Of a DNA stretch of 23,626 nucleotides, positions 13,505 to 19,184 are shown piece by piece (the first letter of the stretch is position 1; the number at the start of each line of letters is the position of its first letter). This DNA comes from a virus. The stretch lies in the IMG/VR virus record IMGVR_UViG_3300044726_000238, positions 1-23,626 of that record; one strand, given 5' to 3'. The notes under the pieces were generated by a model. It made no database searches, had not been told where the DNA came from, and saw nothing but the letters and a program-made list of their open reading frames with translations. The position numbers and the translations under genes are program-made.

Positions 13505-14134
13505 CTACAACTTGCCGCCGAGCATCACCGTGGCGGCGTTCTGGATCTTGACCGCCTTCAAGGCCGGGCCGTAGTCGGGCGTGTCGCCGAGGTCGTCATG
13601 CTCGCCACGAGCTACCGCCTTGCGCACCGAGCCGGAGGCGAACGGCTTGTCGGGATCCTCCGGCCGATCGAGGTCAGCCGTCGCCATGTAACGAGCACGT
13701 TGGTGCCACGGCTCATGAACGGCGAGGATCTGACTCGGCGGTAGGTCACCACGCAACGTCACTGTCGACTTGTTCTGCTCCAGACGAGCGACGTGCTCCT
13801 CGGCGGGCCGCCGGAGGTAGTTCTCCCCGATGTCGAGCTGTCCGCCACGTTCCGGGTCGGCGTAGCCCTCGACCACCGGAGCGTTGTCGAGGAGGTCGTT
13901 GCCAGGGCGGCCAGCGGTGGCAAAGACGAAGCTCTCGTCGCCTACATGGTCACGGTTCGCCGACTGCTTCAAGCCAGTGGCCTTGATGCTCTCGATCGCC
14001 TCGGGCCGGGTGTAGTGGTTGATCCGCACCATCCCCCCAGGGATCGGCTGGGTACCGAACTCGGGCGGGATCGAGGCAGGGTCGCCGACGAAGCGGGCGT
14101 GCTGCAGCTTGCTGACGTGATCGAGGGCGGACAT
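13505..14134 (-). CDS. DH-tagged protein with ADP-ribosyltransferase-like features (209 aa)
   Basis: The ATG overlaps the upstream stop as ATGA and gives MSALDHVSKLQHARF, a clear member of the tagged set. Residues 35-55 read M-V-R-I-N-H-Y-T-R-P-E-A-I-E-S-I-K-A-T-G-L, which resembles the first strand and helix of ADP-ribosyltransferase-like phage proteins (H-Y-T then I-x-x-x-G-L), followed by S-F-V-F-A-T at 68-73. Later blocks include L-P-P-S-Q-I-L-A-V-H-E-P-W-H near 131-144. A catalytic glutamate is not obvious. I call the fold with moderate confidence; substrate and activity are unknown. A seven-base-arm hairpin spans the stop codon (13493-13509). Confidence 0.6.
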   Translation of the reverse strand: MSALDHVSKLQHARFVGDPASIPPEFGTQPIPGGMVRINHYTRPEAIESIKATGLKQSANRDHVGDESFVFATAGRPGNDLLDNAPVVEGYADPERGGQLDIGENYLRRPAEEHVARLEQNKSTVTLRGDLPPSQILAVHEPWHQRARYMATADLDRPEDPDKPFASGSVRKAVARGEHDDLGDTPDYGPALKAVKIQNAATVMLGGKL

Positions 14135-15402
14135 CAGTGAGGCTCGATTCTCCCCGCATAGAAGGGCTCGCCGCCCAACGTGTTGTCAACCTCGGCGACG
14201 GTACGTGGGCGCTCGCCGAACTGGTTGTGAGCCAGCTCGGGCTCACCCCACAGCGACTCTTGGATCTCCTGACCCTGCTTGATCAAGCGACGGTCCTGGT
14301 GTCGGCGAACGGCCTGGGCAGCGACGTCGGTCATCGCCCGCTTCGGCCCCTTCTCTCCGCCGATCGTCAGGTTCTCCCAGGCCGCTCGGGCGTGCTCGGA
14401 GTGCTGATGGAGCATGGCGATGGTCGCATCGGTCGCAGACCCCGGGGTGCCATGGTAGGAAGCACCGCCGACGGTGCTGGCCTTCGGCGAAGGCTGGTAG
14501 CGAGGGTGCTCTCCGGTGGCGTCGTAGTGCGCCCGCACCCCGGCATAGAGCACACGGTCGGGGTCGTCCCAGGTTGCGTTCGCTCCGGCCTCGACCTCGT
14601 ACTGCGAGGAGTAGCCGAACTGCCGGTCGCTGATGTGGCTGTACGGCTTGGGCGCAGGGACTCCTTCGTCGTCTGGCATGTCCTCGAAGCCGGGAGCTGA
14701 CTTCATCTGCTCCCAGGTCTTGAGGTGACGGGCGTGCTCCTCGGCGATCCTGACGTGAGCCGAGTGCTGCCCGCCGTAGCGATCGACGTAGGCGTCGGCG
14801 AGCCCTTCCTTCAACGGGTCGGGAGACCAGCCCTGTTGGTTCCGGTAGAACTTGGTCGGGTTGCCACGCTCACGCTCGTTGGGCACCGTCTCGTAGTGGT
14901 GAGCGTGACCCATCTCGTGGATCAACGTCTCAGTGGCACTCTTCCTGAGACCAGCACCCTCGACGGCGATCAGCGGGACTCCGCTGTTGGTGTAGTGGCG
15001 GTAGAACCCCGACGCACCGGGCTCCCTCTCGTCGGCAACGTCGATCGGCGATTGGCCGCCGCTCCAATGCGCCGTCGGCACACGGGACTGAGCGAGGCTG
15101 CCGATCGCTGTCTCGACGCCCTTTGCTCGTTCCCCCGTCGGACGAAGCCGTGAGAGGTTGGCCGCTTCGTCGTACCCACCACCGTCGGGGTGAATCTTGC
15201 CCTGCGCCCCGAACAAGGTTCCCCGTGCGGGGATCTCGCCCTGGTCGAACAGCACGCCCTGACCGGTCACCGTCTCGTCGTCCCTCCAGTGCGCCTCGTC
15301 ACGAGACGGGTGGAAGGTCGGGTCGTTGGGCGCCTTGCGGGTGTCGCCTTGACGACGAGGCACGATCTTCGTCTGCTCACCGAGGTGGTCAGTGGCGGCC
15401 AC
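14134..15402 (-). CDS. DH-tagged zincin-type metallopeptidase-like protein (422 aa)
   Basis: The start is GTG at 15402-15400 with GGAGGT five bases upstream, giving MAATDHLGEQTKIVP with the DH tag. Residues 161-168 read I-H-E-M-G-H-A-H (zinc ligands H162 and H166, catalytic E163), and K-E-G-L-A-D-A-Y near 198-205 offers E199 as third ligand. The region before it (40-155) contains Q-G-V-L-F-D-Q and R-G-T-L-F-G; the 359-aa metallopeptidase-like protein has a similar Q-G-T-L-W block, so the two may be distant relatives. The C-terminal half (220-422) is H-, A- and E-rich with no motif I know. It is the largest tagged protein. Proteolysis is inferred; the target is unknown. Confidence 0.76.
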   Translation of the reverse strand: MAATDHLGEQTKIVPRRQGDTRKAPNDPTFHPSRDEAHWRDDETVTGQGVLFDQGEIPARGTLFGAQGKIHPDGGGYDEAANLSRLRPTGERAKGVETAIGSLAQSRVPTAHWSGGQSPIDVADEREPGASGFYRHYTNSGVPLIAVEGAGLRKSATETLIHEMGHAHHYETVPNERERGNPTKFYRNQQGWSPDPLKEGLADAYVDRYGGQHSAHVRIAEEHARHLKTWEQMKSAPGFEDMPDDEGVPAPKPYSHISDRQFGYSSQYEVEAGANATWDDPDRVLYAGVRAHYDATGEHPRYQPSPKASTVGGASYHGTPGSATDATIAMLHQHSEHARAAWENLTIGGEKGPKRAMTDVAAQAVRRHQDRRLIKQGQEIQESLWGEPELAHNQFGERPRTVAEVDNTLGGEPFYAGRIEPH

Positions 15403-15405
15403 GAA

Positions 15406-15516
15406 CTACCTCCGCAGCAGGATCACGACGAGGATGATGACGAGCACGAGCAGGATGAAGCCACCGCCGATGTAGATGCCCTCGGCGAGCACAGCGGAGA
15501 TGCTGGCTGGGATCAC
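15406..15516 (-). CDS. Small single-span membrane protein (36 aa), possible holin partner
   Basis: GTG at 15516-15514 overlaps the stop of the upstream two-span gene as GTGA. The peptide starts MIPASISAVLAEGIYIGG and has one strongly hydrophobic segment of about 20 residues (16-34, mostly L, I, V) ending in L-L-R-R, so the C-terminus is probably cytoplasmic. Its stop overlaps the Shine-Dalgarno site of the 422-aa gene. Pairing with a two-span small membrane protein is the usual look of holin or holin-antiholin genes, but no endolysin is in this window, so the call stays tentative. Confidence 0.55.
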   Translation of the reverse strand: MIPASISAVLAEGIYIGGGFILLVLVIILVVILLRR

Positions 15517-15734
15517 GGTGTGGCACCCGCCGTCGGTAAGGCGAGCAGCCCGAGAGCGATGCAGGCGAGACCGGCGACCACGAGGATCCAGTGGTAGCCC
15601 CACGCCCTCTCGCCCGTGGCGATCAGTCGCACCACCTCGATGACGAACAGGATGAACGCCACCAAGAACATGATCTCGGCGAAGTCCGGGCTGTTCATGA
15701 TCTCGGCGACCATGGCGGTTGCGAGTGTCTTCAT
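15513..15734 (-). CDS. Two-span small membrane protein (73 aa), holin candidate
   Basis: The protein has two hydrophobic segments, about residues 20-39 (I-M-F-L-V-A-F-I-L-F-V-I-E-V-V) and 48-68 (H-W-I-L-V-V-A-G-L-A-C-I-A-L-G-L-L-A-L), with a short basic-acidic loop (R-L-I-A-T-G-E-R-A-W). The ATG is preceded by AGAGGT. Length and two-span topology fit class II holins, and the next gene is a one-span protein translated by GTGA overlap. A membrane role in virion assembly or superinfection control is the alternative. Confidence 0.6.
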   Translation of the reverse strand: MKTLATAMVAEIMNSPDFAEIMFLVAFILFVIEVVRLIATGERAWGYHWILVVAGLACIALGLLALPTAGATP

Positions 15735-15736
15735 TG

Positions 15737-15997
15737 CTACCTCTTTCCCTTGAACCGTGGATTGGGGCCAGCCTTGATCCAGAGCGCACGCTCGAAGCTC
15801 ATGCCCTCTTCCTGCTCACGAGTCGGCCCGTCGTAGTCGTCGTCGTCGTCGGGGTGGTATCCGACCTTGCGGATCATCCGACCACTGATCCGCCCAGTTG
15901 ACCACCCGGTGCCGGTCGTGGTGACGCCACTACCGGGCTCATCGAGCAGCATGTCTTGGGAGGCGAGACCAGATATCTGTGTGCTCTTCTTGGCCAT
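15737..15997 (-). CDS. Hypothetical protein with a poly-Asp stretch (86 aa)
   Basis: The ATG overlaps the upstream stop as ATGA. The peptide starts MAKKSTQISGLASQDMLLDE; residues 50-56 are an aspartate run (D-D-D-D-D-Y-D) and the C-terminus is basic (N-P-R-F-K-G-K-R). No domain or membrane segment is seen. It lies between a 53-aa gene and the two-span membrane protein and ends three bases before that start. Probably a small virion or assembly protein; function unknown. Confidence 0.55.
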   Translation of the reverse strand: MAKKSTQISGLASQDMLLDEPGSGVTTTGTGWSTGRISGRMIRKVGYHPDDDDDYDGPTREQEEGMSFERALWIKAGPNPRFKGKR

Positions 15998-16158
15998 CAG
16001 TCTTCTCCCTTGGTGCTGAGGTTCTCCTGGCGCAGCGCCTGCCGAGCGAAGTATCGGTTCAGAGCGATACCCGGCTTGGGCTGGTCGGTACCGATGCCCA
16101 TGACGTAGTTGAGGGCGCTGTCGTTGGGATCCTGTGGGCGGTCGATCTGCTTCGGCAT
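15997..16158 (-). CDS. Small hypothetical protein (53 aa)
   Basis: This frame is defined by ATG at 16158-16156 and a stop that overlaps the next start as ATGA. AGAGG stands four bases before the start, a weak ribosome site. The peptide starts MPKQIDRPQDPNDSALNYVM and has a basic helix near residues 32-45 (A-L-N-R-Y-F-A-R-Q-A-L-R-Q). Its 5' end directly adjoins the promoter of the rightward 83-aa gene, so the two are divergent. No family recognised. Confidence 0.6.
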   Translation of the reverse strand: MPKQIDRPQDPNDSALNYVMGIGTDQPKPGIALNRYFARQALRQENLSTKGED

Positions 16159-16169
16159 GGCGCCTCTAG

Positions 16170-16198
16170 TTGTCCTGAGTCATGCAATGATGTACAAT
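16170..16198 (+). promoter_or_regulatory. Promoter of the rightward 83-aa gene (leaderless)
   Basis: TTGTCC (16170-16175), 17 bases, TACAAT (16193-16198), then six bases to the ATG at 16205. Transcription would start at or next to the A of ATG, and no Shine-Dalgarno site exists, so the message is probably leaderless. This is the only member of the TAnnnT set that also has a -35 box. Confidence 0.7.
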
Positions 16199-16200
16199 GA
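16185..16200 (+). repeat. CAATGA direct repeat overlapping the -10 box
   Basis: CAATGA occurs at 16185-16190 and 16195-16200, one helical turn (10 bases) apart, the second covering part of the -10 box. This is the layout of a repressor operator, but two six-base copies may be chance. Confidence 0.35.
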
Positions 16201-16204
16201 CTGC

Positions 16205-16456
16205 ATGGTCACATTGCCTGATGAAGTAGCCGTTGCCGTGCTCGATCTCGCTGAGGCGATGACCAACCCGACATCCCCCGAGCAGATCGCCTTCAACCTG
16301 CGGGTGGCGGCCTACCTGCTGCCGAAGCTGGAGGGCGCCTTCGTCACGGCCGGTGTCGATCCCGGCGACGTCGAGCGCCCCGAGATCCCCCTGCTCGTGG
16401 TCGGATCGAAGGCCGGTACGTGGCGGGACGGTGTGTGGGAGCCCGACGAGAACTGA
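16205..16456 (+). CDS. Moron-like rightward gene, small hypothetical protein (83 aa)
   Basis: The ATG at 16205 is chosen because a full promoter ends six bases before it; a longer in-frame start at 16109 would run antisense to the 53-aa gene. The peptide starts MVTLPDEVAVAVLDLAEAM. Residues 1-50 are predicted helical (L-D-L-A-E-A-M, R-V-A-A-Y-L-L-P-K-L), and the end is W-R-D-G-V-W-E-P-D-E-N. There is no membrane span or catalytic motif. The gene runs against the late block, has its own promoter and ends one base from the stop of a convergent gene. That is the layout of a moron expressed independently, for example in superinfection control; the function is not known. Confidence 0.72.
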   Translation: MVTLPDEVAVAVLDLAEAMTNPTSPEQIAFNLRVAAYLLPKLEGAFVTAGVDPGDVERPEIPLLVVGSKAGTWRDGVWEPDEN

Positions 16457-16457
16457 G

Positions 16458-17474
16458 CTACTCCCAGTCACTGATCGCTCCGGCGAACTGGCTGTAGGCG
16501 AGGTGCTGGTGTCGGGACAGGTCGTGGGCGGCGGGGTGGCCGGTGTGGGGGTCGAAGTACGGCTGGCCGAGACGGTTCGGCCCGACGGTACGGGTGCCAC
16601 CCTGTCGCTCGATCCCCTGCTTGACGTGCTCCCAGGAGATCGCCTGCGCCGCCGACGGGTGGATCCCGAAGTTGGACGCCGCCTGGATGACCACGTTGCG
16701 GGACTCCTCGTAGCGAGAGGTGCCACGCTTCAACGCCGCCGACGAGATCCCTCGACCGGTCTCCCACGGGCGCACCCGATTGGTCATCGTGTCGAAGGCA
16801 CGACCATCGATCGTGGCGAACCGAGCGTCCGACGGGTCGTGGATGTTGTGCATGAAGTTGTGCGTCTTCGGCCCACCACGGGGGTCCATCACGTCCTCGG
16901 GATCCTCCCCGGCGATGATCCGCCCGGCCCGCTGCAGCGAGCCGATGCCCGCCGAGCCGATCGACATCCCACGCACCACTTCACGAGCTGCGCCTCGGCT
17001 GGCTACCGCCCTGGCGTGCTCGCCCTTCTGCGCCCCCATGATCGTGTCCCAGCCGCCGGAGTCGATCCCCCGCAGCTCCTTGAAGGCGTGGATGTTGCTC
17101 CGCTCCCAGTCCATGTTCGGGCTGACGGCGGCGACGATCCCGGCCCCGGCGAGCATCTTGTCCGGTGACCCACCGAGGAAGTGGCCGCCCCGGATCCCCT
17201 TGCGCACCGCCTCGTGCACCTTGGGGTACCACTCCGAGCCCGAAGCGTGCTCGCCCTTGCTGGCCGAGGCGATCGAGTGGGTGAAGTTCGTGAGCGCCAT
17301 TTCGAACACGGCCGGGTCGTGGAAGTTGGGCATCCCCCCGAAGCGGATGGCCGTGTCGGGGTTGCCCGCCTCGGTCATCTTCGGGCGCCCCTTCTTGTCG
17401 ATGATGTGGTAGCGCTCGCCTTCACCACCGAGCTGAGGGAAGTTCTCCCGACCCTTGCTGCTTCTGATCGGCAC
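16458..17474 (-). CDS. DUF7178-like phage protein (338 aa)
   Basis: The start is GTG at 17474-17472 with GAGGAGA just upstream. Conserved-looking blocks are A-G-I-V-A-A-V-S-P-N-M-D-W-E-R-S-N near 110-126, K-T-H-N-F-M-H-N-I near 202-210, T-I-D-G-R-A-F-D near 220-227, and A-A-Q-A-I-S-W-E-H-V-K near 272-282. I recall these V-A-A-L-S-P, N-F..N-I and T-I-D-x-x-A blocks from a phage family listed as DUF7178, but cannot verify this. The order of helices and the conserved D would allow a nucleic-acid enzyme, yet no activity is established. It lacks the DH tag. It lies between the moron and a membrane protein. Confidence 0.6.
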   Translation of the reverse strand: MPIRSSKGRENFPQLGGEGERYHIIDKKGRPKMTEAGNPDTAIRFGGMPNFHDPAVFEMALTNFTHSIASASKGEHASGSEWYPKVHEAVRKGIRGGHFLGGSPDKMLAGAGIVAAVSPNMDWERSNIHAFKELRGIDSGGWDTIMGAQKGEHARAVASRGAAREVVRGMSIGSAGIGSLQRAGRIIAGEDPEDVMDPRGGPKTHNFMHNIHDPSDARFATIDGRAFDTMTNRVRPWETGRGISSAALKRGTSRYEESRNVVIQAASNFGIHPSAAQAISWEHVKQGIERQGGTRTVGPNRLGQPYFDPHTGHPAAHDLSRHQHLAYSQFAGAISDWE

Positions 17475-17483
17475 GTCGTCTCC

Positions 17484-17963
17484 TCAGTAGTAGAGCGCAG
17501 CTCGGGCGCCGAGGAACCACCCAGCGACGTCCCGAGCTGTCGAGTAGGGCGCTGACCGGTCCTCGATCCAGCGCAGGATGCCGTAGTAGGCGAGAGCGGT
17601 ACCAACCAAGCAGAGTGCGGGCGTGGCGCCGCCGACGAAGGCGCTAACCAAGCACCCGACCGCCGTGGCGACGGCGAGCGGCACGAGCGTGCGTCGGAGG
17701 GACGGCGCTAGCTCGCTTTCACCGTCCTCTCCGTACCGTGGTCGGACAGAGACCCCGAGGAGGAAGCCCAGCTGCGGGCGAGCGCACTGAGCGAGACGGG
17801 CGCAGACGTACCACGCCACAGCGATCGAGAACGTGGTGGCGACCCCCACGAAGGAGGACAACGGGAAGCCGCCACCAAGGCCAATCAGCGCCAGCACACT
17901 CACCCCGACGACGAGTGGCGCAACGATGCTGCGGACGACGCTGATTCGCCAGTTGGTGTCCAC
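17484..17963 (-). CDS. Four-span membrane protein (159 aa)
   Basis: Hydrophobic segments lie at about residues 10-29, 34-56, 92-110 and 113-131, with a charged loop at 73-91 (R-P-R-Y-G-E-D-G-E-S-E). The C-terminal tail is mixed. No signal peptidase site or known motif is seen. The start is GTG at 17963, without a Shine-Dalgarno site and with TACGCT six bases upstream inside a hairpin. Membrane proteins in late blocks can act in lysis, lysis inhibition or superinfection exclusion; I cannot tell which applies. Confidence 0.62.
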   Translation of the reverse strand: MDTNWRISVVRSIVAPLVVGVSVLALIGLGGGFPLSSFVGVATTFSIAVAWYVCARLAQCARPQLGFLLGVSVRPRYGEDGESELAPSLRRTLVPLAVATAVGCLVSAFVGGATPALCLVGTALAYYGILRWIEDRSAPYSTARDVAGWFLGARAALYY

Positions 17964-17966
17964 ATG

Positions 17967-17984
17967 CCCAGCGTAAGCGCTGGG
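17967..17984 (-). promoter_or_regulatory. Hairpin containing a TACGCT hexamer
   Basis: Seven-base perfect arms (17967-17973 and 17978-17984) with a four-base loop, between the 51-aa gene's stop and the membrane protein's start. In a read-through message it could act as terminator; in DNA the same bases hold the candidate -10 hexamer. Confidence 0.45.
17970..17975 (-). promoter_or_regulatory. Candidate leaderless -10 hexamer (TACGCT)
   Basis: TACGCT on the minus strand, six bases before the GTG at 17963. No ribosome site is present for this gene, so the hexamer is the only initiation signal seen. Confidence 0.5.
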
Positions 17985-18002
17985 GTCAGAGCACCGGGTT
18001 GA

Positions 18003-18158
18003 TCAGTAGCGCCCGGCCTGGGCGCCTTCTTGGAACGCTGCGTTCATCGAGTAGCCGACGTGGGCGTACGGCTCGAAGCCCTGGTACGGCTCATCGATCG
18101 GCTGGCTGGCCGCCTCTTCGCCTGGGGCGAGCTGCCCGGTGTAGTTCTGGTCTGCCAT
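18003..18158 (-). CDS. Small hypothetical protein (51 aa)
   Basis: ATG at 18158-18156 follows AAGGAG at seven bases, a good ribosome site. The peptide starts MADQNYTGQLAPGEEAASQP and is rich in Y, G, A and E, with P-Y-Q-G-F-E-P-Y near 24-31. No hydrophobic span. A hairpin (17967-17984) follows the stop. Small Y/G/A-rich proteins next to head genes are often minor virion components, but no homology is recognised. Confidence 0.62.
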   Translation of the reverse strand: MADQNYTGQLAPGEEAASQPIDEPYQGFEPYAHVGYSMNAAFQEGAQAGRY

Positions 18159-18170
18159 GGCTGGCTCCTT

Positions 18171-18752
18171 CTAGCGAGTGCGGTTCGAGGGGAGGATGAT
18201 GGACGGTCGGCCGCCGGGCGGCTTGAAGCCGGGGGCGAACGTGACCTGAGGGATCGTGCTGCCGCCTATCTGAGACGACGCTCCGGCGGCGTTGCCGAGA
18301 GTCGACACTGCTTCTCGTGCGTTGGCCTGAGTCGCCACGTCGACCGGGTTGACGGACGATGGTGCGGTACGGGCGGTGCGCACCTGGCGCTCCGTCAGCG
18401 GCTCAGCCTCACCGGCCTCGGTCATCGTCTCGGGCGTACCCATCTGCACCGCCTCCTGCATCCGACGGGCCCACAGGTTGCGGGGCGGGCCCGCCTTGCT
18501 GGCGAGGTAGCCCGAGATCGGCCTGTTGCCGAGGATGTCGTGGACGTCGTGCTGAGCGCCGGTCCCCTTGGTCATGCCCTCGATGTTCCCGGCGATGCGG
18601 TTCATCTCTCCCATGATCGACGGGGGAGACCACTGTCGAGCACGGTTGCGCCAGAGCACCTCTTGGTTGATCGGCGCCTGCGTCGAGAGCGGGCTGACGT
18701 AGGGGGTGTACGTCGTCCAGGTCGGTACGGCGCTCTTGTAGGACTTGGACAC
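18171..18752 (-). CDS. Hypothetical late protein (193 aa)
   Basis: The start is GTG at 18752, close behind the upstream stop at 18759, with neither a ribosome site nor a TAnnnT hexamer, so it probably relies on coupling. The peptide starts MSKSYKSAVPTWTTYTPYV. Residues 35-100 are polar and helical (R-N-R-A-R-Q-W, M-G-E-M-N-R-I-A-G-N-I), 100-150 are T/A/E-rich and the C-terminus is G/P-rich (F-K-P-P-G-G-R-P-S). The composition looks like an internal or minor virion protein. No function is recognised. Confidence 0.6.
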   Translation of the reverse strand: MSKSYKSAVPTWTTYTPYVSPLSTQAPINQEVLWRNRARQWSPPSIMGEMNRIAGNIEGMTKGTGAQHDVHDILGNRPISGYLASKAGPPRNLWARRMQEAVQMGTPETMTEAGEAEPLTERQVRTARTAPSSVNPVDVATQANAREAVSTLGNAAGASSQIGGSTIPQVTFAPGFKPPGGRPSIILPSNRTR

Positions 18753-18758
18753 CGCTGC

Positions 18759-19160
18759 TCAGTCGTCAATGACGGTGGGAGCCCGGCGGTAGGCGTAGCC
18801 ACCGGACACCACGATCATCTCGTAGGACGGTGGCGTCTGGCCGACCCCGGCCCCGGCGACGAAGTCGCTGAGCATCGCTGGCGCCTCGATCCAGCTGGCG
18901 CTGCCGACGTGGGCACGCTCACGCATCGTCTCGTCGGCGTGCTTGTACACGGCGTCGGGGTTGTTGTAGTTGATCCGCCCCGGCATGGAGGTGGGATCGA
19001 TGAACGCTCCCCGCACGAAGTCGTTGGGCACGTCCGTGTCGGTGCCGATGCCCTCCTCGAACCGCATGTCCCCACGGTTGCCCGCAGGGTTGGCGGCGAA
19101 GGCAAGCTCGAACGCCTGGGGGACACGCTCGGGGTAGAGCGGGTTCGGTGCAATCGTCAT
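18759..19160 (-). CDS. Hypothetical late protein (133 aa)
   Basis: ATG at 19160 has TACGCT six bases upstream and no Shine-Dalgarno site. The peptide starts MTIAPNPLYPERVPQAFELA. It has a soluble mixed composition, with R-G-D-M-R-F-E-E-G-I-G near 29-39 and a final V-S-G-G-Y-A-Y-R-R-A-P. It is the first gene after the terminase in transcription order. A head or packaging accessory role fits the position, but no motif supports it. Confidence 0.6.
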   Translation of the reverse strand: MTIAPNPLYPERVPQAFELAFAANPAGNRGDMRFEEGIGTDTDVPNDFVRGAFIDPTSMPGRINYNNPDAVYKHADETMRERAHVGSASWIEAPAMLSDFVAGAGVGQTPPSYEMIVVSGGYAYRRAPTVIDD

Positions 19161-19166
19161 GGTCTC

Positions 19167-19172
19167 AGCGTA
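19167..19172 (-). promoter_or_regulatory. Candidate leaderless -10 hexamer (TACGCT)
   Basis: TACGCT on the minus strand, six bases before the ATG at 19160, in the 24-base gap after the terminase stop. No -35 box is seen at 17 bases. Confidence 0.55.
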
Positions 19173-19184
19173 GTTCGGGGGCTA

